Source of the DNA: Chitinophaga pinensis
Lineage (GTDB): Bacteria; Bacteroidota; Bacteroidia; Chitinophagales; Chitinophagaceae
NCBI GenBank assembly: GCA_902167325.1
Contig: LR632930.1
Span: 6,014,001-6,078,000, forward strand
Direction: 5' to 3'
DNA length: 64,000 nucleotides
The position numbers and the translations under genes were made by a program. The notes under the pieces were generated by a model. That model saw only the letters and a list, made by a program, of their open reading frames with translations. It did no database searches and was not told the DNA's origin. This document shows positions 23,450 through 33,587 of this stretch, piece after piece. Position 1 is the stretch's first letter; each line of letters opens with the position of its first letter.

Positions 23450-24985
23450 TTATTGTACTGCGCCGATGCTTACTTTTCCGTTTACCACACGCGGCTGACC
23501 GTAAAAATCCAACGTCCCTTCTTTGCCTTCCGGCAGCACAAATCCCTGATTCTTTGCAGGTGAATTGGCAGGTATGCGAAAATCGGTTCCCAGTAAAGGA
23601 TTCTGACCGTGAATACTACCTGCATCTATACCCGATACAGCTTTCCATGCGGTAAAATCGGTGATGGCAGGTCCGTCTATCATGTTCCATATCCATCCTG
23701 CCGGGTTAGCGGGGGCGTAATAGAGGTTATTGTCGATTACGTTGCCACTGCCGGTGTTGGTGTATTTATGAAAGAACAGGTCATCCGGACCGGCAATAAC
23801 CAGATTGTTACGAATAACGTTGTCGAAGCAATGCTCCGTCATCCGCAGCTCCCCTTCAATTTCTCCGTAATGCCCTCTTTCGCGGTTATTCCCCATCAGC
23901 GTGTTGTTAACTACGTAGCATCTGCGGGAGCCGCCTCCGGTATAGTTCAGATATCCTCCCAGGTAAATCCCTACACGGTATGAGTTGGTAACGATGTTAT
24001 TCCGGACGATGCAATCGCTGGTAGGGAAAGCATCCGTTTCGCTCACAACGCCCATACCGCGGTCACAATCATCTACACGGTTACGCTCTACGGTAATGTT
24101 GCGGGCGCCGTCCACATAAATGCCGATGGCACCGTGGCCATGTTGCCCACCTATTGGCCCAGTGGTCATATTAATATTCCACAGTTCATTTTCGGTGATG
24201 AGACCGTTACGGGCATAATTATATTCGGCTACAGGGTTGGCGGCGTATCCGCCAGCTGCATCAATGCCTATGTTCTCTGCGTTATAAACTTTGTTTTTAC
24301 GGATCACAAAGCCATCTACATAGCCATTGATGGTGAGGTTTTCACTATAACCGGTATTACAGTCATGGATCTCGTTTTCTTCCACCAGTATGTTTTTCAT
24401 CGGAACATTGGTATTACCGATGATCTCGATACCGTGCCCGCTGCGCCCATCGCTGGCAGCGGCATTGTGCTCGATATTGTAAATCTTGTTCCTGCGGATG
24501 ATGATGTTGCTGGAACCTTCATCTGCCAATACACCATTGGGACTCACCCAGGGTGCACTGCTGATTAAATTACAGATATCAAAGCCTTCCAGCACTACGT
24601 AACTGGCATTGCGGATGAAAACGAGCGCATCTTTCCCCATAACCGTCTGCCCAGTTCCGTCTATCACAGGTACTTCACCCGGATAGGCTTTGAGGGTGAT
24701 CAGCTTTCCTTCACGGCCACTTCTGGGGAATTTTACTTTTTCATAGTACTTCCCTCCCCTTACTATAACAGTATCGCCCGGTACTGCTTTGGCCAGCGCA
24801 TCGTTGATGCGGGCGTATGGAGATTGTACTGTTCCTGTTGCATTATCGTTTCCATTAGCCGCCACATACAGCGTGCGGGGCGCATCCGTTTGCGGTCCTA
24901 CATTTCCTCCCCCGCCGCTTTTGCCGCAGGCTGCGGCAGTAAGCAGGGTTACAAGCACTACTCCGTTTACGATCATTCTTTTCAT
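23450..24985 (-). CDS. Right-handed parallel beta-helix lipoprotein (pectate-lyase-like fold)
   Basis: 511 residues. Lipobox cysteine at 20, then a Gly/Ser linker. The start of the mature part (TLYVAANGNDNATGTVQSPY, then GDTVIVRGGKYYEKV) is the DUF1565/chondroitinase-B-like entry into a beta-helix. It continues through repeated N-x-I-x-x-N turns (SNIIIRRNKIYNIEHN, ILVEENEIHDCNTG, ITVERNRVDDCDRG, CIVRNNIVTNS). Such proteins are polysaccharide lyases or glycan-binding proteins. I see no assignable catalytic triad. It is the last gene of the SusCD operon and presumably acts on or binds the imported glycan at the cell surface. Confidence 0.85.
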   Translation of the reverse strand: MKRMIVNGVVLVTLLTAAACGKSGGGGNVGPQTDAPRTLYVAANGNDNATGTVQSPYARINDALAKAVPGDTVIVRGGKYYEKVKFPRSGREGKLITLKAYPGEVPVIDGTGQTVMGKDALVFIRNASYVVLEGFDICNLISSAPWVSPNGVLADEGSSNIIIRRNKIYNIEHNAAASDGRSGHGIEIIGNTNVPMKNILVEENEIHDCNTGYSENLTINGYVDGFVIRKNKVYNAENIGIDAAGGYAANPVAEYNYARNGLITENELWNINMTTGPIGGQHGHGAIGIYVDGARNITVERNRVDDCDRGMGVVSETDAFPTSDCIVRNNIVTNSYRVGIYLGGYLNYTGGGSRRCYVVNNTLMGNNRERGHYGEIEGELRMTEHCFDNVIRNNLVIAGPDDLFFHKYTNTGSGNVIDNNLYYAPANPAGWIWNMIDGPAITDFTAWKAVSGIDAGSIHGQNPLLGTDFRIPANSPAKNQGFVLPEGKEGTLDFYGQPRVVNGKVSIGAVQ

Positions 24986-24992
24986 ACTTTAA

Positions 24993-26282
24993 TTATTCAG
25001 ATACGATCTTCCTGATACGATTATTGTTCTTATCGATTACGTAAGAGATGCCGTTATCATCCGTAGCAACGCCCAGCGGCCCGCGGAAGGAGGCACTCTC
25101 GTTCAGCGCATTCATATATCCATAAGTGCTGCTGCCGGCGTAAGTGCTCACCGCTCCGGTTTTGCCGTCGATGAAGCGGATGCTCTGGTCGGCATTATCC
25201 ACACCATTCCAGGTGCCGTTGCCGGCTACAAGGAGGTTATCTTCCCCATCCACTGCAAGGCCCCAGGCATTGGCGAATTTTGCTGCGGTAGCAAGACCGT
25301 TGGCATATCCGGCTACGTTTTCAGTGCCGGCGAATATGCTTTTCGCCCAGGTGTCTTTTACAAATTTGTATATCACCTGGTTGCCGCTGCTTACTACAAA
25401 GAGGTTCCCCTTGCTGTCGAATCCGAGGCCTGCAGGATAGGTAATGCCTGTGGCTACAGTTTCCTGCGTACCCTGCGCCGGAATGCGATACACGCTACCT
25501 AAACCGGTACAGCTATAGAAAACCTCATTGGTCAGTTTATTGACGCCTACATGCCAGGGATCAGAACTGGCGGAGTGCCATGTGGATACCACACCCTGAG
25601 GCGTTACTTTCTTAATTTTCCACGTGCCAGGGTCGGCGGTAAAGATATTTCCGTCGTTATCAATTGCCAGACCGTACAGGAGATTAAAGCGAGCCTGCTG
25701 GCCCGTACCATCTGCATCGCCCTGGGAGTTAGTACCGGCGAAGGTGGTTACCATGCCGGAGGGGTCGATCTTGCGGATGCAATAGTTACCCACATCGGTC
25801 ACGTAAACGTTACCAGCTTTATCGATAGCAATACCGCCACCGCGGTACCAGTCTACCCCATTGAAGTTGAACATTGCATCTTCCCCTTTCCCATTGGCAT
25901 AACCGGCAGTTCCGTTGCCGGCGAAGGTGGTAACAGTGCGTGAGAAGATGTAGTTAAATTCTCCTCCGCTCATCACTTCCTTTCCCGCGATCTTAACGAT
26001 CACTTTCCCGGAACCGCATCTTTTAGGAACAACGGCCATGATCTGATTGAGGTTACTGCCTATGATGGCCAGTTTCTTCCCATTGATGGTTACTTCCACT
26101 TCCGACGTATCGTAACTGAAATTGGAACCATTGATGAGGATGGAAGTACCGTGACCGCCGGTGGCCGGGATGAATCCGGAAAGCGTCATGGGCACGCCGG
26201 ACTCGTGGGCAGCTTCGTCTTTTTTACAGGCCGTCATAAATAAAGTGGCGGCCAGTATATATCGTGTGAATGCTTTCAACAT
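24993..26282 (-). CDS. IPT/TIG and NHL-repeat lipoprotein of the SusCD locus
   Basis: 429 residues. Lipobox cysteine at 19, then KKDEA. An IPT/TIG domain (about 30-110) is followed by NHL repeats that form a six-bladed propeller: GIAIDKAGNVYVTDVGNYCI, GLAIDNDGNIFTADPGTWKI, GLGFDSKGNLFVVSSGNQVI and GLAVDGEDNLLVAGNGTW. The fold binds ligands at the surface. It lies directly after SusD, at the position of SusE/SusF-type surface glycan-binding proteins, and is likely the equivalent here. Confidence 0.88.
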   Translation of the reverse strand: MLKAFTRYILAATLFMTACKKDEAAHESGVPMTLSGFIPATGGHGTSILINGSNFSYDTSEVEVTINGKKLAIIGSNLNQIMAVVPKRCGSGKVIVKIAGKEVMSGGEFNYIFSRTVTTFAGNGTAGYANGKGEDAMFNFNGVDWYRGGGIAIDKAGNVYVTDVGNYCIRKIDPSGMVTTFAGTNSQGDADGTGQQARFNLLYGLAIDNDGNIFTADPGTWKIKKVTPQGVVSTWHSASSDPWHVGVNKLTNEVFYSCTGLGSVYRIPAQGTQETVATGITYPAGLGFDSKGNLFVVSSGNQVIYKFVKDTWAKSIFAGTENVAGYANGLATAAKFANAWGLAVDGEDNLLVAGNGTWNGVDNADQSIRFIDGKTGAVSTYAGSSTYGYMNALNESASFRGPLGVATDDNGISYVIDKNNNRIRKIVSE

Positions 26283-26314
26283 AAGTATTTGCGTTGAATG
26301 GTCTGATCAATGAA

Positions 26315-28138
26315 TTACCAACCGGGATTTTGCACCAGCGCCCGGGCACGCTCCATATCGAACTGACTGATCGGGAAGAGATACATTTTGTCTCTCCAAT
26401 AGCGTTGCTGGTAAAGCTTCCTGTTGTAGAAACCGGGGAATGAGAATCCCAGATTGCTATCGTCTGCGTTAACATCCATGCCATAAATGGCGGTGTTTTC
26501 TGCTTTTCCGGCAAGGAGGCGGCGGTTGAGCGTCCAGTAGCGGTCGCCCTCAAAGCACAGCTCTACCTGACGTTCGCGGAGGATGTGCTTGCGCATTTCC
26601 ACTTTATTACCGACTGCACCGGGGTATACGGTTTCAATACCCGGCAAACCTGCACGTTCGCGCACCAGGTTGAGGTACTTGACAATATCGCCGTTCGAAG
26701 GCTGGAACTCATTCAGTGCTTCCACATAATCCAGCAGAATCTCGGCGTAGCGGAACAGGATGTATGGTGCCTGATGCGGTACCTGATCCCAGTAAATGTT
26801 GCTGGTTGAGCTGATGCGTTTCTGCGCAAGGTACCCGGTTATGTTATTGCTTCCTGCCCAGCGTTGTCCGGATTTACCGGTGTAATAAAATTCTGAGCGA
26901 CCTTTCCCATCTACGTTCTGGGGAGAAGAAAACAGGTTGCGGTCATCCGTAGTACGTGCAGCTACAACAGGCCGGCCGTTATAGTTGATAAATGCGTAGA
27001 AGCGGGGTTCACGATCTGCATACATGTTCCACTCACCTTTGTGGTGGCCCCATGTTTCGGTTTGATCATTGGCAGCGAATCCGTTCTCCACATATTGGGA
27101 AGCCGGATCGCTGATTACACGGCCGTTTTTCATGGCGAATGCATCTACCACATTTTGTGTGGCGCAATACATCGCATAACCTCCGGGAGCAGGGGAAGCA
27201 CATTTGGCAAAGCCCCAGCGATTCCAGCCTACCACACCGAGAATGATCTCGCTGTTCCAGTTGGTCAGATGTACATCGCGTACAGATTCGTAGGGATTGA
27301 AAACGGTGCCGGCATTATCAAGATTAGTATACAGTTTATAAGTATTTAGATCGATCACAGCCTTGGCAGCATTAGCTGCTGCGAGCCAGCGTTGGGGATC
27401 ATTACCGGCAGGTGCCAGTTGCTTCCCATCCTGATTCCTGAAATCCGCGAATGCGGGGTTACCATTCCAAAGCTCACTGGCAGCCAGCTGGGCAACTTTC
27501 GCTTTAATGGTAAGACAGGCTCCTTTAGTAGGCCGGCCGTTATTGCTGGCCGATTCCCAGGTTACAGGAAGCACTCCCGCCGCTGCATCCATCAGTTCAT
27601 TGATGTAAGCCGTACATTCTTCGAATGTGGCACGGGAGTATTTATTATAGTCATCGTTCTGGCTCAGCACTCCCGTAACTTTCACAAACGGGCCAAACTG
27701 GCGGAGGAGAAAGAAATAATAATACCCACGGAGGAATATTGCTTCAGCTTTGTATTGCGCTTTCAGCTCATCGCTCAGTTTATCTGCAGGCACCTTACCG
27801 ATATTCTGTTCGAACACGAAAGATTTGCGGATACCGGCATACATACCGCCCCAGTAGTTGAAATATGCTGCCCCCGGGCTCCAGTTCCCTGATACCATCT
27901 GCCGCACATCGGTAGTGCCGATAGAAACGGATGATTCATCGGAAGCGCCCATGGAAGCGAAATCGCCACCATCGGTCAGATAAATATGACTGTACACATT
28001 ATGAAGATATCCTTCAGCCCCAGCCCTCGTCTGCCAGACCATTTCTTCGGTCAGCAGGTTATCGGGCTGCTTGTCAAGGTATTTCGTACAAGATGCGAAG
28101 CAAATAGCCAGCAGCGGAAAAAATAATCTCTTGATCAT
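26315..28138 (-). CDS. RagB/SusD-family outer-membrane lipoprotein
   Basis: 607 residues. Lipobox cysteine at 17, followed by TKYLDKQPDNLLTEE, the usual SusD mature start. The N-terminal helical TPR-like domain includes YKAEAIFLRGYYYFFLLRQF, and the C-terminal part contains the family segment ILLDYVEALNEFQ, then LRERQVELCFEGDRYWTLNR. SusD proteins bind substrate outside the cell and close over the SusC barrel. It follows the SusC gene with an 18-nt gap, the standard pairing. Confidence 0.95.
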   Translation of the reverse strand: MIKRLFFPLLAICFASCTKYLDKQPDNLLTEEMVWQTRAGAEGYLHNVYSHIYLTDGGDFASMGASDESSVSIGTTDVRQMVSGNWSPGAAYFNYWGGMYAGIRKSFVFEQNIGKVPADKLSDELKAQYKAEAIFLRGYYYFFLLRQFGPFVKVTGVLSQNDDYNKYSRATFEECTAYINELMDAAAGVLPVTWESASNNGRPTKGACLTIKAKVAQLAASELWNGNPAFADFRNQDGKQLAPAGNDPQRWLAAANAAKAVIDLNTYKLYTNLDNAGTVFNPYESVRDVHLTNWNSEIILGVVGWNRWGFAKCASPAPGGYAMYCATQNVVDAFAMKNGRVISDPASQYVENGFAANDQTETWGHHKGEWNMYADREPRFYAFINYNGRPVVAARTTDDRNLFSSPQNVDGKGRSEFYYTGKSGQRWAGSNNITGYLAQKRISSTSNIYWDQVPHQAPYILFRYAEILLDYVEALNEFQPSNGDIVKYLNLVRERAGLPGIETVYPGAVGNKVEMRKHILRERQVELCFEGDRYWTLNRRLLAGKAENTAIYGMDVNADDSNLGFSFPGFYNRKLYQQRYWRDKMYLFPISQFDMERARALVQNPGW

Positions 28139-28156
28139 ATCGGATCGTTGTAACGG

Positions 28157-31100
28157 TTAAAATTGCGCCCTCAGCCCGAGGGTGATAGTCTTGGAAAAGG
28201 GATACCTGGCACCATATGAGCTCAGCTCCGGGTCCCACAATTTGAATTTGGAAAAGGTGAGCAGATTGGTTCCGTTGGCATATACCTGCAGACTGCTGAT
28301 ACCTTTTACCCGCATGGCGGAGGTAATGATGTTATAGGCGATGGAAGCCTGTTTGAGCCGCATAAAGCTGCCGTCTTTCATCCAGCGGTCACTGTCCACA
28401 TAGTTATTATCACTAGCGTTGGCAACAGTAAGGCGGGGATACCAGGCGTCCTGACGGGGATTTTCTTTGGTCCAGCGGTCTTCACCTTTGGAGATGAAGC
28501 TGGATGGATAGAGGCCGATACCTGCAAAGGGAATGATACCTACGCCAATGGCAGTTCCGTCTCCTTGATTGAGAACTGTACCATTTGCCATGATGCCAAC
28601 GTCGGCATTACCGGCAAACAGTGCAGATACTTCCCACTTTTTATAGCCAATGTTAAAACCATAGCCGTATGACCAAACCGGGAAGGCAGATTTACCCAGG
28701 TGCGTCCTGTCATTTGCATCAATCCTGCCATCGCCATTCAGATCTTCATACTTGATATCGCCGGGATGCATGGGGCGTAATTGCTCGGGACTTCTGGCCA
28801 CATCGTCTTCATCTCTGAACAGCCCGAGGCTTTTGTACCCCCAGAATTCCCCGAACATGGTGCCTTCAAATTGCTGATAGGGATATATCGCTTTTGGATT
28901 GTCTGCATTGAGAATGCGGTTGCGGGCATAGGTAACATTTCCGAAAAGCCGAAACGAAATGTCTTTACCGATATTAGTATTGTATTCAAGGCTTCCGTCG
29001 AATCCTTTATTTTCCATTTCACCGAGGTTGGCAAAGATAGAATTACCCTGATAGCCACCGATGGAGGAAATGGACCCACGGCTGATGAGTATCTGGCGAC
29101 GGTGATCCTTGAACACATCGACAGTAAGATTCAGTTTATCCCAAAGGCTCACATCGAGGCCGAGGTTCGTTTTGGTAGAGGTTTCCCAGGTCAGGCCTTC
29201 TGTTCCGAAAACGGTAACGCCTGTACCGGAATAATAGGTGGGCTGGCTGCCAAATGAAATGCCGGACATACCCCCATCGAGATATGTCAGATATCCGAAA
29301 CGGTCGCCGTTAATAGCATCATTACCCGTGGTACCGATGGAAAAGCGAAGCTTCAGTAATGAGAAAGCGGGCAGGCTTTCCATGAACTGCTCCCGTGAGA
29401 TGACCCAACCTGCTGATGCAGCAGGGAAAATCCCCCAGCGCTCGCCTTGCTCAAAGTTCTCAGAGCCTGTTGCACCAAGGTTACCTTCCAGCAGATACTT
29501 GTCTTTATATCCGTAAGTGACGCGGGCTGCCGCATTCTGGTTACGGAATGGAATGGAAAATTTCAGACTTCCCGAATTACCCCACTGCCTGTTTCGAATA
29601 GCGCCTACCACCAGTGCACCGATGGTGTGCGGCCCGAATGTGCGGTCGTAGCTCAGGTTCCCTTCGAGGTACATCATCCGCTCACCGGTTGAACTGCTTC
29701 CATACCCGAGGAATTTGTCGCCGATACGGGTTTGTTCTATTACCAGTTTACCTTCAGCATCGCGGCGGGCTGCATAAAACAAATCGTTCAGCCCCCGGCG
29801 TTGGGTGTTGAATTCACCATAAGAGTCAAATGAAAATCGTCCCGTTGCGGTTAGCCCTTTTACGAGCCCGTCCAGATTCTGGGTAAGGGAAAGTACCGAT
29901 TGCACGGAAGGCTTAAACTCGGTAGAATATCCCTGATTTTGCACCAGATTGAAAGGGTTAACACCAGAAGTATTAGGAGGGCCGGCCCACAAATTACCCG
30001 GATATGAAACCGGGAAAGAGATAGGGTTTGTTGCATAGGTGCTGTACCAGATGTTTCCAGCCGATGCCCCCGGGAACCGGCTGTTCACCAGCATCGCCGC
30101 GAGGTTCAGAGACAGTGTCGTGGTTTTAGTAACGTTGAGGTCTACATTGCTGCGGAAATCATATCGTTTGAAATTCAGGTTGGGATTATAACCATTGACT
30201 TTCGACACGTCGTACTGCCCGTCCTGGTTGTAAAAGGACATGGATACATAATACCGCATGGCTTCTCCCCCTCCGGAAACATTCACATTCGCATTGGTCA
30301 TGGGCGACCAGTCTTTATATATCTTATCGATCCAGTTTACGTTCGGGTATAAGTAAGGATCGAGTCCGCTTGCTGTTTTCTCAATCTTTTCTTCAGAGAA
30401 CATGGGCAGGTTGCCATCATTCATGCGGGCTTCATTGTGGAGCTTCATATAGGTTACGCCATCCATCATTTCGGGAAGTCGGGTAAGCCCGTTGAAACCG
30501 CTTTCTGCTTTCGCGGAAACTTTCGGTTTACCAGCCACACCACGTTTGGTGGTGATGATGAGCACACCGTTCGCGCCTTTAGCACCGTACACCGCTGTGG
30601 CCGAAGCATCTTTCAGGAGAGAAATGCTTTGAATATCTTCCGGGTCAATATTATTGAAAGCGCCGCCGTAGGTACTGTTAACGTCGTGCCGTTGCACACC
30701 GTCAACGATTATCAGCGGGCTCACGCTGCCGGCAAAAGTGCCGATACCACGGAGGGTGAAGGTAGGGTTGTCGTAACCCGGTTCACCGCCGCCGCTTTGC
30801 ATGCTGATCACACCGGCTACTTTACCAGTGAGGGCGTTGGTAAGACTGATGACCGGCGTCCGCATATCCTCCATGTTTACAGTAGCAACGGAACCGGTAA
30901 CGGTTACTTTCTTCTGTTTACCAAAACCAACAATCACCACTTCATTGAGCTTATCCACTTTCTGAGAGAGTGTCACCTTCAGCGTCCGCTGACCGGTGTA
31001 GGGAATTTCCACGGGGGTCATGCCGATCATGGCAACGCGGAGTACCTGACCATTGCCGGCAGTGATGCTGAACACCCCCATTTCATCGGTAACCGTACCG

Positions 31101-31576
31101 CGGGAAGTACCGTTTACCGCCACCGTGGCCCCGGGCAGCGGGTTCCCATCAGGGTCCATCACCTGCCCGCGCACGGTAGCTTCTTTCGGTGCTTCTTCCT
31201 GCGCCACAACCGGCTTGGTTACCGGTGCCGCAGGCTTGCGGTCGAGTACAATCCGGTTGCTGCGAACCTGGTACACAACATTGCGCCCTTTCAGCACAAA
31301 ATCCAGTACCTCCTGCAACTTTGCATTCCGGAAATTCAGATCCAGCTTTTCGTTGTCGTTCAACAGCTGATTGCTGTACACCAGCGTGAAACCGGTTTGT
31401 TTTTTAATGGAGCGGAACACCTGGAGGATAGACATGTCTTTTCCCGAGATATTCACCGCTTTCTGCAGGGCAGGGTCCTGTACCTGCGCGAATGCGGGAA
31501 TCAATGTGGAAAACATCAGACATAAAATCAACAGGGATCGCACTGCCTGCCGGCAATTGCGCATACATTTTCTCAT
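28157..31576 (-). CDS. SusC/RagA-family TonB-dependent outer-membrane transporter
   Basis: 1139 residues from the ATG at 31576; a further ATG ten codons upstream is possible. In order: signal peptide (LLILCLMFSTLIPAFA), STN domain (about 50-112), carboxypeptidase-D-like domain (about 133-210, RGQVMDPDGNPLPGATVAVN), TonB plug (about 215-340, LNEVVIVGFGKQKKVTVTGS, then SLLKDASATAVYGAKGANGV) and a 22-strand barrel ending in FSKTITLGLRAQF. The STN domain marks the sub-group that signals to a FecR anti-sigma factor, and the FecR gene is next door. It probably imports an oligosaccharide with SusD. Confidence 0.95.
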   Translation of the reverse strand: MRKCMRNCRQAVRSLLILCLMFSTLIPAFAQVQDPALQKAVNISGKDMSILQVFRSIKKQTGFTLVYSNQLLNDNEKLDLNFRNAKLQEVLDFVLKGRNVVYQVRSNRIVLDRKPAAPVTKPVVAQEEAPKEATVRGQVMDPDGNPLPGATVAVNGTSRGTVTDEMGVFSITAGNGQVLRVAMIGMTPVEIPYTGQRTLKVTLSQKVDKLNEVVIVGFGKQKKVTVTGSVATVNMEDMRTPVISLTNALTGKVAGVISMQSGGGEPGYDNPTFTLRGIGTFAGSVSPLIIVDGVQRHDVNSTYGGAFNNIDPEDIQSISLLKDASATAVYGAKGANGVLIITTKRGVAGKPKVSAKAESGFNGLTRLPEMMDGVTYMKLHNEARMNDGNLPMFSEEKIEKTASGLDPYLYPNVNWIDKIYKDWSPMTNANVNVSGGGEAMRYYVSMSFYNQDGQYDVSKVNGYNPNLNFKRYDFRSNVDLNVTKTTTLSLNLAAMLVNSRFPGASAGNIWYSTYATNPISFPVSYPGNLWAGPPNTSGVNPFNLVQNQGYSTEFKPSVQSVLSLTQNLDGLVKGLTATGRFSFDSYGEFNTQRRGLNDLFYAARRDAEGKLVIEQTRIGDKFLGYGSSSTGERMMYLEGNLSYDRTFGPHTIGALVVGAIRNRQWGNSGSLKFSIPFRNQNAAARVTYGYKDKYLLEGNLGATGSENFEQGERWGIFPAASAGWVISREQFMESLPAFSLLKLRFSIGTTGNDAINGDRFGYLTYLDGGMSGISFGSQPTYYSGTGVTVFGTEGLTWETSTKTNLGLDVSLWDKLNLTVDVFKDHRRQILISRGSISSIGGYQGNSIFANLGEMENKGFDGSLEYNTNIGKDISFRLFGNVTYARNRILNADNPKAIYPYQQFEGTMFGEFWGYKSLGLFRDEDDVARSPEQLRPMHPGDIKYEDLNGDGRIDANDRTHLGKSAFPVWSYGYGFNIGYKKWEVSALFAGNADVGIMANGTVLNQGDGTAIGVGIIPFAGIGLYPSSFISKGEDRWTKENPRQDAWYPRLTVANASDNNYVDSDRWMKDGSFMRLKQASIAYNIITSAMRVKGISSLQVYANGTNLLTFSKFKLWDPELSSYGARYPFSKTITLGLRAQF

Positions 31577-31685
31577 GTGGAAAAAATTGGTTTTGGTTGA
31601 TATCAAATCAACATAACTACAACTGCCACCTTAATTTGGGTGACAGGTTGTAAAAGATTTTTTTCTGTCGGGGGAGAAGAATGGA

Positions 31686-32804
31686 TTAGTGCACCTTAAC
31701 GGTTTGCCCGTCGTAGTCTACGGTGCCACCGGTGGTAATGGCCAGATCATTCAGGAATTCCTGCAGCCGGGTCCTGTCCATAAGGCCGGTTACCTGTACA
31801 CCGCTGAATTTGCCGGAAGCAGCTTCAAAGGGAAGTCCGTAAAACCGGGAAGCTTCCTCCATCAGTTCGGGTACGGAAGTCCGGTGGTAATATTCGATTC
31901 CTTTCATCCAGCTGAGTACTTCATCGGCATCAAAGGGCGCTGCATGCAGCGCCGAGCCGGTGGATTCCGCCTGCTGCCCCGGCTCCAGCCTGAGCTGACG
32001 GCCATTGCGCGCCTGTAACAGCACACTGCCTTCAACCAGCGCAGTTTTATCGTTACCGGGTGTGTAGGTGTTCACATTAAAGGAGGTTCCCAGCACCTGC
32101 ACGTTGGCCTGCCGGGTATGAACAATAAAAGGTCTGTCGGTTTCTTTGGCCACTTTGAAGTAAGCTTCTCCATCCACAGTTACTTCCCGGGCCCTGCTTC
32201 CGAAGTTAAAAGGGAAATGGAGCCGGGAGGAGGCATTGAGCCATACCTCGGTTCCATCGGAAAGTGTAAGCCGGTAATTACCGCCCGCCGGTACGTTGAG
32301 CACGGTAACCGTGGTGTCCCTGCTTTCGTAGTTCAGCTGGCCGTTGTCGGAGCGGAGGGTTGCCTGATCAAGGGCCACGGTTTGCGCGGAACTATCTGGA
32401 TGGAAATGAACTGTTTTGCCATTGGCCAGTGTGAGGCTCACGCCGGGAACAGGAGCAACTGCATTTTTTGCCGAGATTCCCGGTTGTTGGGGAGCGTATA
32501 AACGGGCAGCAAGCCATATACCGGCTCCGAGGAGCACTGCTGCTGCAGCATATGGCGCCCAGCTGCGTATAGTACGCTTCTGCGGCCTGCGCTGCCTCAT
32601 TTCGGTAAGTCCTTCGTCAGGAACCACGGCTTTCACATAAACTGCGGTCTTTTTGGAACGGGCGTCGGAAGCAAGGGCTTCCCAGGCTTCCCGGAAAGCA
32701 GGATCTTCCTCCAGCTTCCGCTCGATGCCGGCTTCCTCTTCCGGTGAAAGTTCACCGGAAAGCTTGTGCATGTATAATTGAAATATGTGATCCTGGTACT
32801 CCAT
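31686..32804 (-). CDS. FecR-family anti-sigma factor
   Basis: 372 residues with a cytosolic N-terminal part that should bind the sigma factor (LYMHKLSGELSPEEEAGIER, then DPAFREAWEAL), one membrane helix (YAAAAVLLGAGIWLAARLY at about 85-103) and a periplasmic FecR domain (LTLANGKTVHFH, then VNVQ-like strands and FNVNTYTPGNDKTALVEGSV). It ends with the DUF4974 domain (SWMKGIEYYHRTSVPELMEE). It receives a signal from the SusC STN domain and controls the ECF sigma factor encoded 15 nt upstream. Confidence 0.93.
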   Translation of the reverse strand: MEYQDHIFQLYMHKLSGELSPEEEAGIERKLEEDPAFREAWEALASDARSKKTAVYVKAVVPDEGLTEMRQRRPQKRTIRSWAPYAAAAVLLGAGIWLAARLYAPQQPGISAKNAVAPVPGVSLTLANGKTVHFHPDSSAQTVALDQATLRSDNGQLNYESRDTTVTVLNVPAGGNYRLTLSDGTEVWLNASSRLHFPFNFGSRAREVTVDGEAYFKVAKETDRPFIVHTRQANVQVLGTSFNVNTYTPGNDKTALVEGSVLLQARNGRQLRLEPGQQAESTGSALHAAPFDADEVLSWMKGIEYYHRTSVPELMEEASRFYGLPFEAASGKFSGVQVTGLMDRTRLQEFLNDLAITTGGTVDYDGQTVKVH

Positions 32805-32819
32805 GATACGGTTAACAAG

Positions 32820-33365
32820 TTATGGTTTTTTCTGATGAATCACCGAGCGCAGGAGCTTCAGCCCACGCTTCAGGTGCGTTTTAAAAGAGTTCACACTGAT
32901 GCCCATCTCGTCTGCAGCTTCCTGATAGCGCTTGCCTTCCATATATATCATGTGAATAGCCATGCGCTTCTGACCGGTTACCTGTTCTAATGAGGATTGC
33001 AGCTGCCGGTAATATTCTCCCCCACTTCCCTCCTGCTCCGGCCGCCAGCTCTCATCCTGCATGTTTGAAAACGCTTCCTGATGCCCTTCGCGGATCTTCT
33101 GGCTTTTCATATGATTCAGGCAACGGTTTTTCACGGCCATATGTAAATAGCCTTTCACATCCCCGTTGAACTGGAAATACAATTTCTTGTCCCATATGTC
33201 CATGAAGAAAGTCTGTACGAGGTCCTTCGCCTCCTGTTCCTGTTGAAGAAACCAGAAAGCATTGGCGCAGAGCACCTTATAATATTTCAGGAACAATGCG
33301 TCGAATGCGGTAACGTCTCCCTCCTTCAGCCGGTCTACCAATAGTGTGTCTGGAGCTTGATCCAT
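32820..33365 (-). CDS. ECF-type RNA polymerase sigma factor
   Basis: 181 residues. Region 2 contains FDALFLKYYKVLCANAFWFL and AKDLVQTFFMDIWDKK. Region 4 is the C-terminal helix-turn-helix (KRMAIHMIYMEGKRYQEAAD, then EMGISVNSFKTHLKRGLKLL). Length and order match the Bacteroidota sigma-70 family that works with FecR and SusC. It should recruit RNA polymerase to the SusCD promoter once FecR lets it go. It is the first gene of the locus on the minus strand and divergent from the phospholipase gene. Confidence 0.93.
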   Translation of the reverse strand: MDQAPDTLLVDRLKEGDVTAFDALFLKYYKVLCANAFWFLQQEQEAKDLVQTFFMDIWDKKLYFQFNGDVKGYLHMAVKNRCLNHMKSQKIREGHQEAFSNMQDESWRPEQEGSGGEYYRQLQSSLEQVTGQKRMAIHMIYMEGKRYQEAADEMGISVNSFKTHLKRGLKLLRSVIHQKKP

Positions 33366-33587
33366 AACGTATGCTTAACCCCGAATGAATGCTGTAGTCT
33401 TATGAAAACCTGATGGTTGATTCCGATGCCGTAAGTTAAAAAAATTCCCGCGGTAATTCCGCAAGGCATTTTTTGCATCGGAACGTGTTTCATTTCAAGG
33501 TTTCATATCCGTTCATATTATTTTAATATACTTAAAAAATGTTTTTTACTATTTTACCTCCCTATATCTGCACAAACCACGTTTACC

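Noticed and set aside
30437..31525. Long plus-strand frame opposite the SusC gene (362 codons)
   Set aside because: Shadow of the SusC gene; no family motifs.
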